Positions 20,352 to 25,720 of a DNA stretch of 25,720 nt are shown here, in pieces. Position 1 is the stretch's first letter. The number at the start of each line of letters is the position of its first letter. The notes under the pieces were generated by a model that was given only the letters and a program-made list of their open reading frames with translations, was not told where the DNA came from and searched no databases. The translations under genes and the position numbers were made by a program. The DNA comes from a virus, in the IMG/VR virus record IMGVR_UViG_3300008952_000271, positions 1 to 25,720 of that record; one strand, given 5' to 3'.

Positions 20352-20509
20352 ACTTTTTTATTATTTCTTCTTTTCCATTGTTCCTGTTCCGCTAATCGTA
20401 TTGTTAGATCCTTTCGATCATCTAACTTTTTAACAACCCAAACAAAAACAGCTAAAACTGTCAGCCCCATAAGGGCTAACAGTAAATCGATTAAAAATAT
20501 TTCAAACAT
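20348..20509 (-). CDS. Small single-pass membrane protein
   Basis: This 53-residue frame begins MFEIFLIDLLLALMGLTVLA, then VFVWVVKKLDDRKDLTIRL and a basic end. One membrane segment (about 4-26) is followed by a charged cytoplasmic helix. Its start lies inside the end of the previous gene, and its TGA overlaps the start of the Mrr-fusion gene (ATGA), so it is coupled to that nuclease. It could anchor or escort it, or be a leader cistron. Confidence 0.6.
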   Translation of the reverse strand: MFEIFLIDLLLALMGLTVLAVFVWVVKKLDDRKDLTIRLAEQEQWKRRNNKKV

Positions 20510-20870
20510 AAACTACCTCTAATTTAATTTCAAAATCTTCTTTATCTTCTTTGCCGTTTTCATCTGTTCCATACTCTTTAACAACTGAACGACCTGTTTC
20601 TGTTTCTTTCGTATTTTCTGTCCCCCAATTTTTAACGTAATAATCATACGTTTTACCAACGTCATCACCATCTTTATCAATTTCAAGAGAAGCTCCTCCA
20701 AGATATACTTTCTTATCAATTAAATCGCTTTTGTCTTTTGCCAAAACTTTATATTTAACTGTAAAAACTATATCTTCCTCTACTTCAAACTCTTTTAAAC
20801 CTACATCTTTTTCGTCAGTATTGGGTTTTTCCTCGAAGTTAAAGTTGCTTGTCCAATCATCCCAACCCAT
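20502..20870 (-). CDS. Acidic hypothetical protein
   Basis: This 122-residue protein is strongly acidic with alternating beta-like segments (EEDIVFTVKYKVLAKDKSDL, KKVYLGGASLEIDKDG, DFEIKLEVVYV). The mix suggests a small beta-sandwich. Acidic small phage proteins can be DNA mimics, but nothing specific shows this here. It overlaps the membrane protein gene by 8 nt and follows the next upstream gene by one base. Function unknown. Confidence 0.65.
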   Translation of the reverse strand: MGWDDWTSNFNFEEKPNTDEKDVGLKEFEVEEDIVFTVKYKVLAKDKSDLIDKKVYLGGASLEIDKDGDDVGKTYDYYVKNWGTENTKETETGRSVVKEYGTDENGKEDKEDFEIKLEVVYV

Positions 20871-20871
20871 A

Positions 20872-21117
20872 TTATGTTGCCTCCTTTGCTACCCAATCTT
20901 TCTTTTCACTATTCCAAACTACTTCCTTGATAGTTGTTTCTTCGTCTTCGCTATCTGATTCATTTTCTTTAACACAAAGACACACTTTTGGATTAGCATT
21001 TTGATTCTCTGCAATCCATTTCGCTTGGTCTTTGGTTACATTTTGGATTAAGTAAGTATCATCGTATTTCTTTGTATAACTTAATGTAACTTCCCAATCT
21101 TTTTTTTCTTCTGTCAT
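20872..21117 (-). CDS. Small acidic hypothetical protein
   Basis: This 81-residue protein begins MTEEKKDWEVTLSYTKKYDD and has a helix around KDQAKWIAENQNAN, then VCLCVKENESDSEDEETT and a Trp-containing end. GAGAGGAGAAAAA precedes the ATG, a form close to the plus-strand array start sequence. No domain was recognised. Confidence 0.65.
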   Translation of the reverse strand: MTEEKKDWEVTLSYTKKYDDTYLIQNVTKDQAKWIAENQNANPKVCLCVKENESDSEDEETTIKEVVWNSEKKDWVAKEAT

Positions 21118-21129
21118 TTTTTCTCCTCT

Positions 21130-21276
21130 CTATTGTTGTTTTTCAAACTCCTCCTGAGCCAGTCGAGCTGCTTCCTTTTCTCTTTGCTCTAAAGGTAGTT
21201 TGTTATCTTTTGCTAGAATTTCTAAAAAATCCTCATAAAGTCTTTCTAATATTTCTTCATTTATAAGACAGCTCAT
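21130..21276 (-). CDS. Small helical protein
   Basis: This 48-residue frame begins MSCLINEEILERLYEDFLEI and ends RLAQEEFEKQQ. It is acidic and almost wholly helical. TGAAAGGAGAAAAA precedes the ATG, very like the array start sequence on the other side of the genome. A 12-nt gap separates it from the next gene. Function unknown. Confidence 0.6.
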   Translation of the reverse strand: MSCLINEEILERLYEDFLEILAKDNKLPLEQREKEAARLAQEEFEKQQ

Positions 21277-21293
21277 TTTTTCTCCTTTCAAGT

Positions 21294-21377
21294 TTAATAA
21301 TATTTATCAAACAAATAAATAATGGCTAATCCTACCATTGCCATTATTGGCGTAAACCAAATACTATCCACAATCAA
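21294..21377 (-). CDS. Possible 27-residue membrane microprotein
   Basis: A frame from TTG at 21377 would give a peptide ending WFTPIMAMVGLAIIYLFDKY then Tyr, a single membrane helix. GGAAGGAG lies 6 nt upstream of the TTG; a GTG two codons later is an alternative start. It overlaps the end of the zinc-ribbon frame. Its hydrophobic pattern is convincing, but the size makes it tentative. Confidence 0.3.
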   Translation of the reverse strand: MIVDSIWFTPIMAMVGLAIIYLFDKYY

Positions 21378-21468
21378 AACAAACTCCTTCCTGAATGGTA
21401 GACCATTCACCTGGTTTCGGTGTGCAGCCACAAATTGCGCACTCTGTATAATAATTATTAGCTTTCAT
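21364..21468 (-). CDS. Tiny zinc-ribbon protein
   Basis: This 34-residue frame begins MKANNYYTECAICGCTPKPG and ends EGVCFDCG. CAIC and CFDC form two CxxC knuckles separated by 16 residues, the minimal zinc-ribbon arrangement. AAAGAAAG precedes the ATG, a weak ribosome site. Such tiny zinc-binding phage proteins often bind nucleic acid or host polymerase, but no target can be read here. Confidence 0.55.
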   Translation of the reverse strand: MKANNYYTECAICGCTPKPGEWSTIQEGVCFDCG

Positions 21469-21499
21469 ACTTTCTTTATAAGTTATTGTGGGATAGATG

Positions 21500-21928
21500 T
21501 CAATGCTTTAAAAGATAATTTCTATGACTAGATATAGCGTTATGAACACGAACATTGCGGTCATTTGTATATCGTATGGGAAATTTGTCATAGTGATTAA
21601 TTACCTTTTGTAATGCTTCTCGTTTAACACGAGAATAAGGCAAAAGCAAATTTGCCAATTTTAAACAGTCTCGATAGCCACAACACCATCGCCATTGGAG
21701 TTTCCATTTTGGCTTATTATGATATCGCTTCGGTGCAACCCATCCCATTTTCAAGGTTTTGTGAAGCCACTTAATCGTTTTTTCTTCAGTCATAGCAATT
21801 TCAGCTCGAATGTACCAAGTAAGGTAGGCTTTTTTATTATGGGGTTTTTTTCTCATATACTGTTTGCACATAATATTACCTTCACCATCAAAAAGCCCTG
21901 CAATATAGGCTATATTCTCAGGAGACAC
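21500..21928 (-). CDS. LAGLIDADG homing endonuclease, free-standing
   Basis: This 142-residue protein has one LAGLIDADG motif, IAYIAGLFDGEGNI (5-18), so it would act as a homodimer that cuts long DNA sites and spreads its own gene. A typical C-terminal LANLLLPYSRVKREALQKVI segment supports the call. The start is GTG and overlaps the stop of the oxygenase gene (TAGTG at 21930-21926). No intron or intein surrounds it, so it is a free-standing mobile gene inserted within the operon. Confidence 0.85.
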   Translation of the reverse strand: MSPENIAYIAGLFDGEGNIMCKQYMRKKPHNKKAYLTWYIRAEIAMTEEKTIKWLHKTLKMGWVAPKRYHNKPKWKLQWRWCCGYRDCLKLANLLLPYSRVKREALQKVINHYDKFPIRYTNDRNVRVHNAISSHRNYLLKH

Positions 21929-22629
21929 TAATTGTTTCCCTTTAACGAGGGTTCTCCCATCTGTTTCATAATATCGTTAGGTTCAACCGGTTTTAATCCT
22001 CTAACGTCTTTGATCTTGATGTAATCCCTTACATTACCCGAGACACTAATTCGTGTGCATTTGCTCTTGAAAGGGTAAACCCAGTGCTTCAGCCATGCTG
22101 GAAAGATATACATATCCCCTGACTTTGGGAAAAATGAATGGTGAGTCACCGATTCACGAGGCCCATCGCCATAGATGAAGGTAATACCTCCTGGTCCTGC
22201 TGATCTTCCCTTATATTTAGCGTTTTCTGCCTTCAGCTCTTCAGGGACATCCAAGTAGATGACCCAAGATAAAGATCCACCATGATCGTGCGGTGGGTTA
22301 AAGTCTCCAGGTTCTTGAAAGTTAGCCCATAGGGCATCCAATTCATATTTCTGCTTGAAATCAATGCTGTCATCCCCCGTCCACTTCTTCAAAGCATCGG
22401 CGTAAAGTTCGAAGATCTTGCCAAAGAACTCTTCGAACATCGTGTAATCTCTGAAAGCCACCTGCTTTTGCACAATGCCGGCGAGTCTCGTCTCGAAGCT
22501 CATCTTGCTGGCTTTCGCTTCCTTCAAAAGCAGCTCTTGATTTTCCTTTGATATGCTTAACTTAACCAAACAAGGTCCCCAACGGAACATCTGATACTGT
22601 ATGGCTACTTTCTTTTTCTCTTCTGTCAT
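21928..22629 (-). CDS. 2OG-Fe(II) oxygenase, paralog A
   Basis: This 233-residue protein is a predicted iron and 2-oxoglutarate dependent oxygenase. FNPPHDHGGSLSWVIYL (His 114 and His 116) and PAWLKHWVYPF (His 182) give the metal site, and Arg 193 in CTRISVSGNV would bind 2-oxoglutarate. The opening FRWGPCLVKLSI and the RLAG segment are shared with the protein at 23669-24337. AAGGAGAAGAA precedes the ATG. Substrate unknown: protein, nucleobase or small molecule are all possible. It sits beside a glycosyltransferase gene. Confidence 0.82.
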   Translation of the reverse strand: MTEEKKKVAIQYQMFRWGPCLVKLSISKENQELLLKEAKASKMSFETRLAGIVQKQVAFRDYTMFEEFFGKIFELYADALKKWTGDDSIDFKQKYELDALWANFQEPGDFNPPHDHGGSLSWVIYLDVPEELKAENAKYKGRSAGPGGITFIYGDGPRESVTHHSFFPKSGDMYIFPAWLKHWVYPFKSKCTRISVSGNVRDYIKIKDVRGLKPVEPNDIMKQMGEPSLKGNN

Positions 22630-23330
22630 TTCTTCTCCTTTGTGAGTGCATCTTCAAACTTTCCGGGCCATCCGTAAGATCCGTGATGCGTGGTTCGTGA
22701 TTTAATATTCGCGTATATTTTGAATCCATAATCCCGTGCGAGTCTGCAGAACGATATGTCTTCTCCGCGCCATAGACCGTTATCCATGTCAAATGTCGTA
22801 TCCCAAAAGTTATAAAGATAAGGATCAGATTCCTTCTTAAAGGGATGCTTGATCTTTAAACGTGGGCAGCTGTCCATTAAGAATTCAAAGACTTTCCGGT
22901 GGATCAACATCAGTCCTGCAGGTCCTTCTGAAATTTCAACTAGATCACCTGGAAGAATGTTAACGTTCTTATCATCAGGAAAGCTCACGGAATATTTAGC
23001 GATATTGACATCTTGTGGAAATTTAACTCTATAGGGCGTTAGGATGATGTCTTTCTTCGTCACCAACATACGAATCACTGCTTCAGGTTCAAATTCAACG
23101 TCAGCGTCAATGAAGAGTAGATAATCATATTTACTTCTTAAGAATAATGCCGTTAATGCATTCCTCGCCTTACTCACATAAGGAGATTTAACCGTTTCAA
23201 TTTGCCATTCGAGTCCTGCTTTCGTAAATTCTTTAACCAATCGAGTTACGGATAACATCGTATTGATCTTGACCGAATCATAGCAGGCCATGGCAATGTA
23301 TATTTTAGGCGGTTGCTCTTTTTGCTGCAT
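22626..23330 (-). CDS. Glycosyltransferase, GT-A fold
   Basis: This 234-residue protein has the GT-A order: a nucleotide-sugar opening (KIYIAMACYDSVKINTMLSV), SKARNALTALFLRSKYDYLLF leading to the metal-binding DAD in FIDADVEF (about 75-77), and a later GLWRGEDISFCRLARDYGF acceptor block. Phage enzymes of this kind decorate DNA bases or surface glycans. I chose the ATG at 23330 because AGGA lies about 10 nt upstream; an ATG three codons earlier (23339) has almost no spacing. It overlaps the genes on both sides. Confidence 0.82.
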   Translation of the reverse strand: MQQKEQPPKIYIAMACYDSVKINTMLSVTRLVKEFTKAGLEWQIETVKSPYVSKARNALTALFLRSKYDYLLFIDADVEFEPEAVIRMLVTKKDIILTPYRVKFPQDVNIAKYSVSFPDDKNVNILPGDLVEISEGPAGLMLIHRKVFEFLMDSCPRLKIKHPFKKESDPYLYNFWDTTFDMDNGLWRGEDISFCRLARDYGFKIYANIKSRTTHHGSYGWPGKFEDALTKEKK

Positions 23331-23676
23331 AGTATGCATTTCCTGTTAAATGTTTTTTATTAATTTCTCTCATTTGTCTACGTCTTCGTGGCTGTGTTCT
23401 TAAACTTGTATTGACATTCCAACCATTTTTCTCTAAAATTTTTCTTCGAATTTTTGCCAGAACGTACTCTGAGTTCCTTCCTGAAAGTTCACAAATATTT
23501 TTAAAATCTTCGCTATTACTCATCAGCCAGGCTTGAGCTTGTCGTTTTTCTAATCCAGGAACATGACTTGAAAAGGCATCGTGAACCGCTTGACTGAGAA
23601 CGGCAACGAAAAGCCTTCGTTCTGGTGAGGTCCAGTCTGATGTATATGCGTTAGTCGATTTAATAAAATTACTCAT
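23305..23676 (-). CDS. Conserved phage protein, possible DNA-binding
   Basis: This 123-residue protein has a helical core: SPERRLFVAVLSQAVHDAFS, EKRQAQAWLMSNSEDFKNIC and ELSGRNSEYVLAKIRRKILE, then a very basic tail with RTQPRRRRQ. The AWL-SEDF-IC-L-G pattern is familiar from many phages, where a helix-turn-helix role has been suggested, though I know of no firm function. The basic tail fits nucleic-acid binding. It lies between the two oxygenase-glycosyltransferase genes and overlaps both neighbours. Confidence 0.7.
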   Translation of the reverse strand: MSNFIKSTNAYTSDWTSPERRLFVAVLSQAVHDAFSSHVPGLEKRQAQAWLMSNSEDFKNICELSGRNSEYVLAKIRRKILEKNGWNVNTSLRTQPRRRRQMREINKKHLTGNAYYAAKRATA

Positions 23677-24337
23677 GTTTGCTTTCGATGTCCTTAATGG
23701 CTGATTTAACGCCTTTTTCAGTCATGTATTTAAGTTCTAAACTATCTACGATGTTTCCAGAAACGGATATTCGCGTCACATCACTTTTATATGGAAAAAC
23801 CCAATGCTTTAACCAGGCAGGAAAAATGAACATTTCTCCTTCCTGAGGAAAGAAGCTGTTGTTAGTGACGGAATTCTTTTTATCAGAATCCCCCATGAAA
23901 AATCCTATGCATCCAGGGCCTGCACTTTTTTTAACTTTTTCATGTTCAATGCATTCTTCCTTTATTTCTTTTGGTACTTTCAAATAAATGACGAAGGAAA
24001 GCAATCCACCATGATTATGAGGAGGATTAAATTCATTTGCTTTTTGAAAATTGCACCAGAGATCCGTAAGGATGTACTGAAGATTTTGAGTTTTACCCAA
24101 CCACATGCTTAAGGCGTGATTATAAACATGAAAGACTTCATCAAAATATTTCGTAAGCCTAGAGGAATCCATTTTAACTTCTTTTTTAAGGTGACCTGCT
24201 AAACGATGTCCATAACTGACATTGCTTTTATTGGCTTCCTCTAAAAGAATCTTCTTGAATTTTTCGTCTATTGTGTATTGAACCACACAAGGACCCCATC
24301 TTAACGTTCGATACTGTATTTCTTTTTTTTCTTTCAT
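23669..24337 (-). CDS. 2OG-Fe(II) oxygenase, paralog B
   Basis: This 222-residue protein is a paralog of the protein at 21928-22629: it shares RWGPC, HRLAG, LWCNFQ, FNPPHNHGGLLSFVIYL (His 107 and His 109), FPAWLKHWVFPY (His 178) and RISVSGNI (Arg 189). All expected cofactor ligands are kept in both. Spacing between the shared blocks is nearly identical, so they arose by duplication, now separated by a glycosyltransferase and a small gene. Its ATG overlaps the stop of the upstream gene (TAATG at 24339-24335). Confidence 0.82.
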   Translation of the reverse strand: MKEKKEIQYRTLRWGPCVVQYTIDEKFKKILLEEANKSNVSYGHRLAGHLKKEVKMDSSRLTKYFDEVFHVYNHALSMWLGKTQNLQYILTDLWCNFQKANEFNPPHNHGGLLSFVIYLKVPKEIKEECIEHEKVKKSAGPGCIGFFMGDSDKKNSVTNNSFFPQEGEMFIFPAWLKHWVFPYKSDVTRISVSGNIVDSLELKYMTEKGVKSAIKDIESKHE

Positions 24338-24597
24338 TAATGTAAAATTTTCTTTAAGTGTTTATCATAATCAACAAAGTCAGGATCATAGGGTCTAACT
24401 TCAGAATCCATGACCGTTTTAATCATGTTTCTATATGAGTCTTCATCTAAGTGAGTTTTATAAAGTCTCATAGCGATGGCCATGTAAGTTGCAGCTATCG
24501 CTTGAACATCATAGTCGCGCATATATTCAATGGCGTCACTAAAAATCTCGTTGTAGATTTCTTCTAATTCTTCACTGCTGTGCTTTTTCTTTTTCAT
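24337..24597 (-). CDS. Small helical acidic protein
   Basis: This 86-residue protein begins MKKKKHSSEELEEIYNEIFS and continues DAIEYMRDYDVQAIAATYMA and AMRLYKTHLDEDSYRNMIKT. It is an all-helical bundle with a tail rich in Asp/Pro (VRPYDPDFVDYD). No domain was recognised. It overlaps the genes on both sides. Function unknown. Confidence 0.65.
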   Translation of the reverse strand: MKKKKHSSEELEEIYNEIFSDAIEYMRDYDVQAIAATYMAIAMRLYKTHLDEDSYRNMIKTVMDSEVRPYDPDFVDYDKHLKKILH

Positions 24598-24757
24598 AAT
24601 TTATAAACCTTTCTGAATTAATAATATTAAGATCTTCATTTCTTACTTTATTTCTTGTATACCGTTCTCTCATATAGATCCTTTTCTTTTCTTTATTTTC
24701 TTCTTTTTCATAATACTTCTTTCGTGCTCGATACCTGCTTTTGTGGTACATGTGCAT
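24572..24757 (-). CDS. Small very basic helical protein
   Basis: This 61-residue protein begins MHMYHKSRYRARKKYYEKEE and is rich in Lys, Arg and Tyr, with RYTRNKVRNEDLNIINSERF toward the end. Its ATG overlaps the stop of the SET gene (TAATG). The sequence resembles the basic linker found before HNH domains, but no HNH residues follow, so it is either a remnant or a separate nucleic-acid-binding peptide. Confidence 0.55.
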   Translation of the reverse strand: MHMYHKSRYRARKKYYEKEENKEKKRIYMRERYTRNKVRNEDLNIINSERFINYEKEKAQQ

Positions 24758-25071
24758 TATAGTTTATAGAACGTATACTTTAACGTTAGTTCTTCCCCTT
24801 CTTTAATGTTTTTAATCGTTACCAGATTCCATTTGGTAAAATCCATTTTAAATCTTTTATCCGTTTTAAAATAGAGTTTAACTTTCTCACAATTCGGATC
24901 GTCTGAATGATTAATGAATCCTCCTAAAGGAGTTCTAATAATGGTATCACTTATTTGTATATGACTCATCCCAAGATTAGTTCCTTGCTTTAAGCTTTCC
25001 TTAGCAAACAGTCCAATATCATGAATATCAGAAAAACCTAGTCGTAGTTCTTTAGGTAAAGGTTTATTCAT
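24757..25071 (-). CDS. SET-domain protein (possible lysine methyltransferase)
   Basis: This 104-residue protein is a minimal SET domain. GLFAKESLKQGTNLG (20-34) matches the first SET strand pair, GGFINHSDDPNCE (50-62) carries the NHS-x-x-PNC cofactor-binding motif, and VTIKNIKEGEELTLKYTFY (84-102) is the catalytic end with EEL-x-x-xY. SET enzymes methylate protein lysines. There is no post-SET cysteine cluster and no substrate-recognition domain. The presence in a phage suggests modification of a host protein. Stop and start overlap neighbours. Confidence 0.8.
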   Translation of the reverse strand: MNKPLPKELRLGFSDIHDIGLFAKESLKQGTNLGMSHIQISDTIIRTPLGGFINHSDDPNCEKVKLYFKTDKRFKMDFTKWNLVTIKNIKEGEELTLKYTFYKL

Positions 25072-25400
25072 TACATTCCTGACTTTCTAAGTTGATCAAT
25101 TTTATCTTCAATCTGTTGAGCAAGTTTCATATTATCAGCTTTAGTCTCCAGAACTTCTTGTTCCAGTTCCGTGATCCGTCGTCTAAGGTCCAGATTCTCT
25201 TCCACCAAGAATTGATAATCCGGATCCTTGAAATAATCCTTAGACTTTAAAGACTCTTCAAGATCAGCAATCTTGTTTTTGAGTTCTTCAATCTCTGCTA
25301 GCTTATTCATCATAAGCTTATCCGCTTCCTTTTTTACTTTCTCAATTTCTAAAATAGAATCAATCTCGTTTTTAGTCTGTGGGTCCCCAGGCTTTGTCAT
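25071..25400 (-). CDS. Coiled-coil protein
   Basis: This 109-residue protein is a long coiled coil from about residue 10 to 105: EIEKVKKEADKLMMNKLAEI, ELKNKIADLEESLKSK and LDLRRRITELEQEVLETKAD, with heptad Leu/Ile spacing. I chose the ATG at 25400 (MTKPGDPQTK) because AAGGAAAGGAA precedes it; a start 20 codons earlier has no such site. It overlaps the lipoprotein gene by 29 nt. It may be structural or an oligomerising partner. Function unknown. Confidence 0.65.
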   Translation of the reverse strand: MTKPGDPQTKNEIDSILEIEKVKKEADKLMMNKLAEIEELKNKIADLEESLKSKDYFKDPDYQFLVEENLDLRRRITELEQEVLETKADNMKLAQQIEDKIDQLRKSGM

Positions 25401-25635
25401 AAATATATTCCTTTCCTTCTTTTGCTTCTGCCCATGCTTTCTTCGCGTTGTCATAAACATGTCTCTTTATATCTTTATCAGTTCGCATAATTGTTAGCAC
25501 ATCAACACCATTATAGGCTTTAACATAGGCATTTTGTGATACAGCAATAGATGAACCTGAGGCCAGTAAAGCAAATTCACTGCAACCACTACAGGTTAGC
25601 AAGATAACGCAGAGCATGAATATTTTTCGTATCAT
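25372..25635 (-). CDS. Predicted lipoprotein
   Basis: This 87-residue protein has a signal peptide (MIRKIFMLCVILLTCSGC) ending in a lipobox with acylated Cys 18, so the mature part (about 70 residues) would be anchored in a membrane. The mature chain is helical (KDIKRHVYDNAKKAWAEAKE). GAGAGATAG precedes the ATG. Small phage lipoproteins include outer-membrane spanins and superinfection-exclusion factors; neither can be confirmed. It overlaps the coiled-coil gene. Confidence 0.7.
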   Translation of the reverse strand: MIRKIFMLCVILLTCSGCSEFALLASGSSIAVSQNAYVKAYNGVDVLTIMRTDKDIKRHVYDNAKKAWAEAKEGKEYIYDKAWGPTD

Positions 25636-25720
25636 TTTCTATCTCTCCTTGGTTATCGCATGCTTCACAGTCAATTACTACCTTAATGTTAGGCTGACTA
25701 GCGTCTTTGGTTATTCTACG
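25589..25720 (-). CDS. Partial gene entering from the right edge
   Basis: One minus-strand frame is open from the window edge for 43 codons (…RRITKDASQPNIKVVIDCEA, then CDNQGEIEN) to a TAG at 25591-25589; the other two close at once. It contains CEACD and overlaps the lipoprotein start by 47 nt. The N-terminus is missing. It is probably the end of an upstream gene, but short. Confidence 0.4.
   Translation of the reverse strand, partial: RRITKDASQPNIKVVIDCEACDNQGEIENDTKNIHALRYLANL

Noticed and set aside
1-25720. Temperate lifestyle markers
   Set aside because: No integrase, excisionase, att-like repeat next to a tRNA, or recognisable CI-like repressor was found in this window; the rest of the genome is not visible.

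Overview
The window looks like about 25.7 kb of an AT-rich, tailed, double-stranded DNA phage, probably marine and uncultured. The evidence is a head-assembly block (large terminase, ~830-residue portal, holin-like protein, GroES-like co-chaperonin, scaffold, and the first codons of what should be the capsid gene), a terminase small subunit, and a large accessory load of DNA methyltransferases, nucleases, 2OG-Fe(II) oxygenases, a glycosyltransferase and a SET-domain protein. No integrase, tRNA, rRNA or CRISPR array was seen. The host cannot be read from the sequence; low GC and the gene style suit a marine bacterium, which is inference.

Layout. (1) 1-7078, minus strand: packaging and head genes, tightly overlapping, read leftwards from terL to the capsid start. 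(2) 7079-8157: mostly non-coding, with one small minus-strand gene, its terminator, and two abutting 18-bp palindromes. (3) 8158-11252, plus strand: thirteen small genes, ten of which begin at an identical 18-nt start sequence GAAAGGAGAAAAAAGATG. Two of the junctions also carry a 43-nt conserved hairpin. (4) 11269-12524, minus: PD-(D/E)XK nuclease, 2OG oxygenase and a small unknown gene; then terS on the plus strand (12564-13190), far from terL and on the opposite strand; then two small minus genes. (5) 13520-14502: a gene-free kilobase containing a third copy of the palindrome, a TGTCCAA repeat cluster and a strongly structured plus-strand RNA candidate closed by a 17-bp long-range helix. (6) 14503-20509, minus: Cas4/RecB-like exonuclease, MT-A70 methylase, two small membrane proteins, Dam-type methylase, a C5-cytosine methylase with a second long gene overprinted in another frame, and an 855-residue protein ending in an Mrr nuclease domain. 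(7) 20502-25720, minus: small acidic proteins, microproteins, a LAGLIDADG endonuclease, two paralogous 2OG oxygenases flanking a glycosyltransferase, a SET-domain protein, a coiled-coil protein and a lipoprotein.

How the parts may work together. Region 1 builds and fills the head. Region 3 looks like a rapidly exchanging cassette array of early or accessory genes: identical start sequences supply both ribosome binding and homology for recombination. The palindromes in regions 2 and 5 suggest one DNA-binding protein controls both flanks of the array. Region 6 could be a restriction-modification-like unit carried by the phage. The 5mC methylase, oxygenases and glycosyltransferase also make a base-hypermodification pathway conceivable, though unproven. 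The best candidates for undescribed biology are the structured RNA near 14.1-14.5 kb, the start-sequence/hairpin cassette array, and the methylase-Mrr locus.
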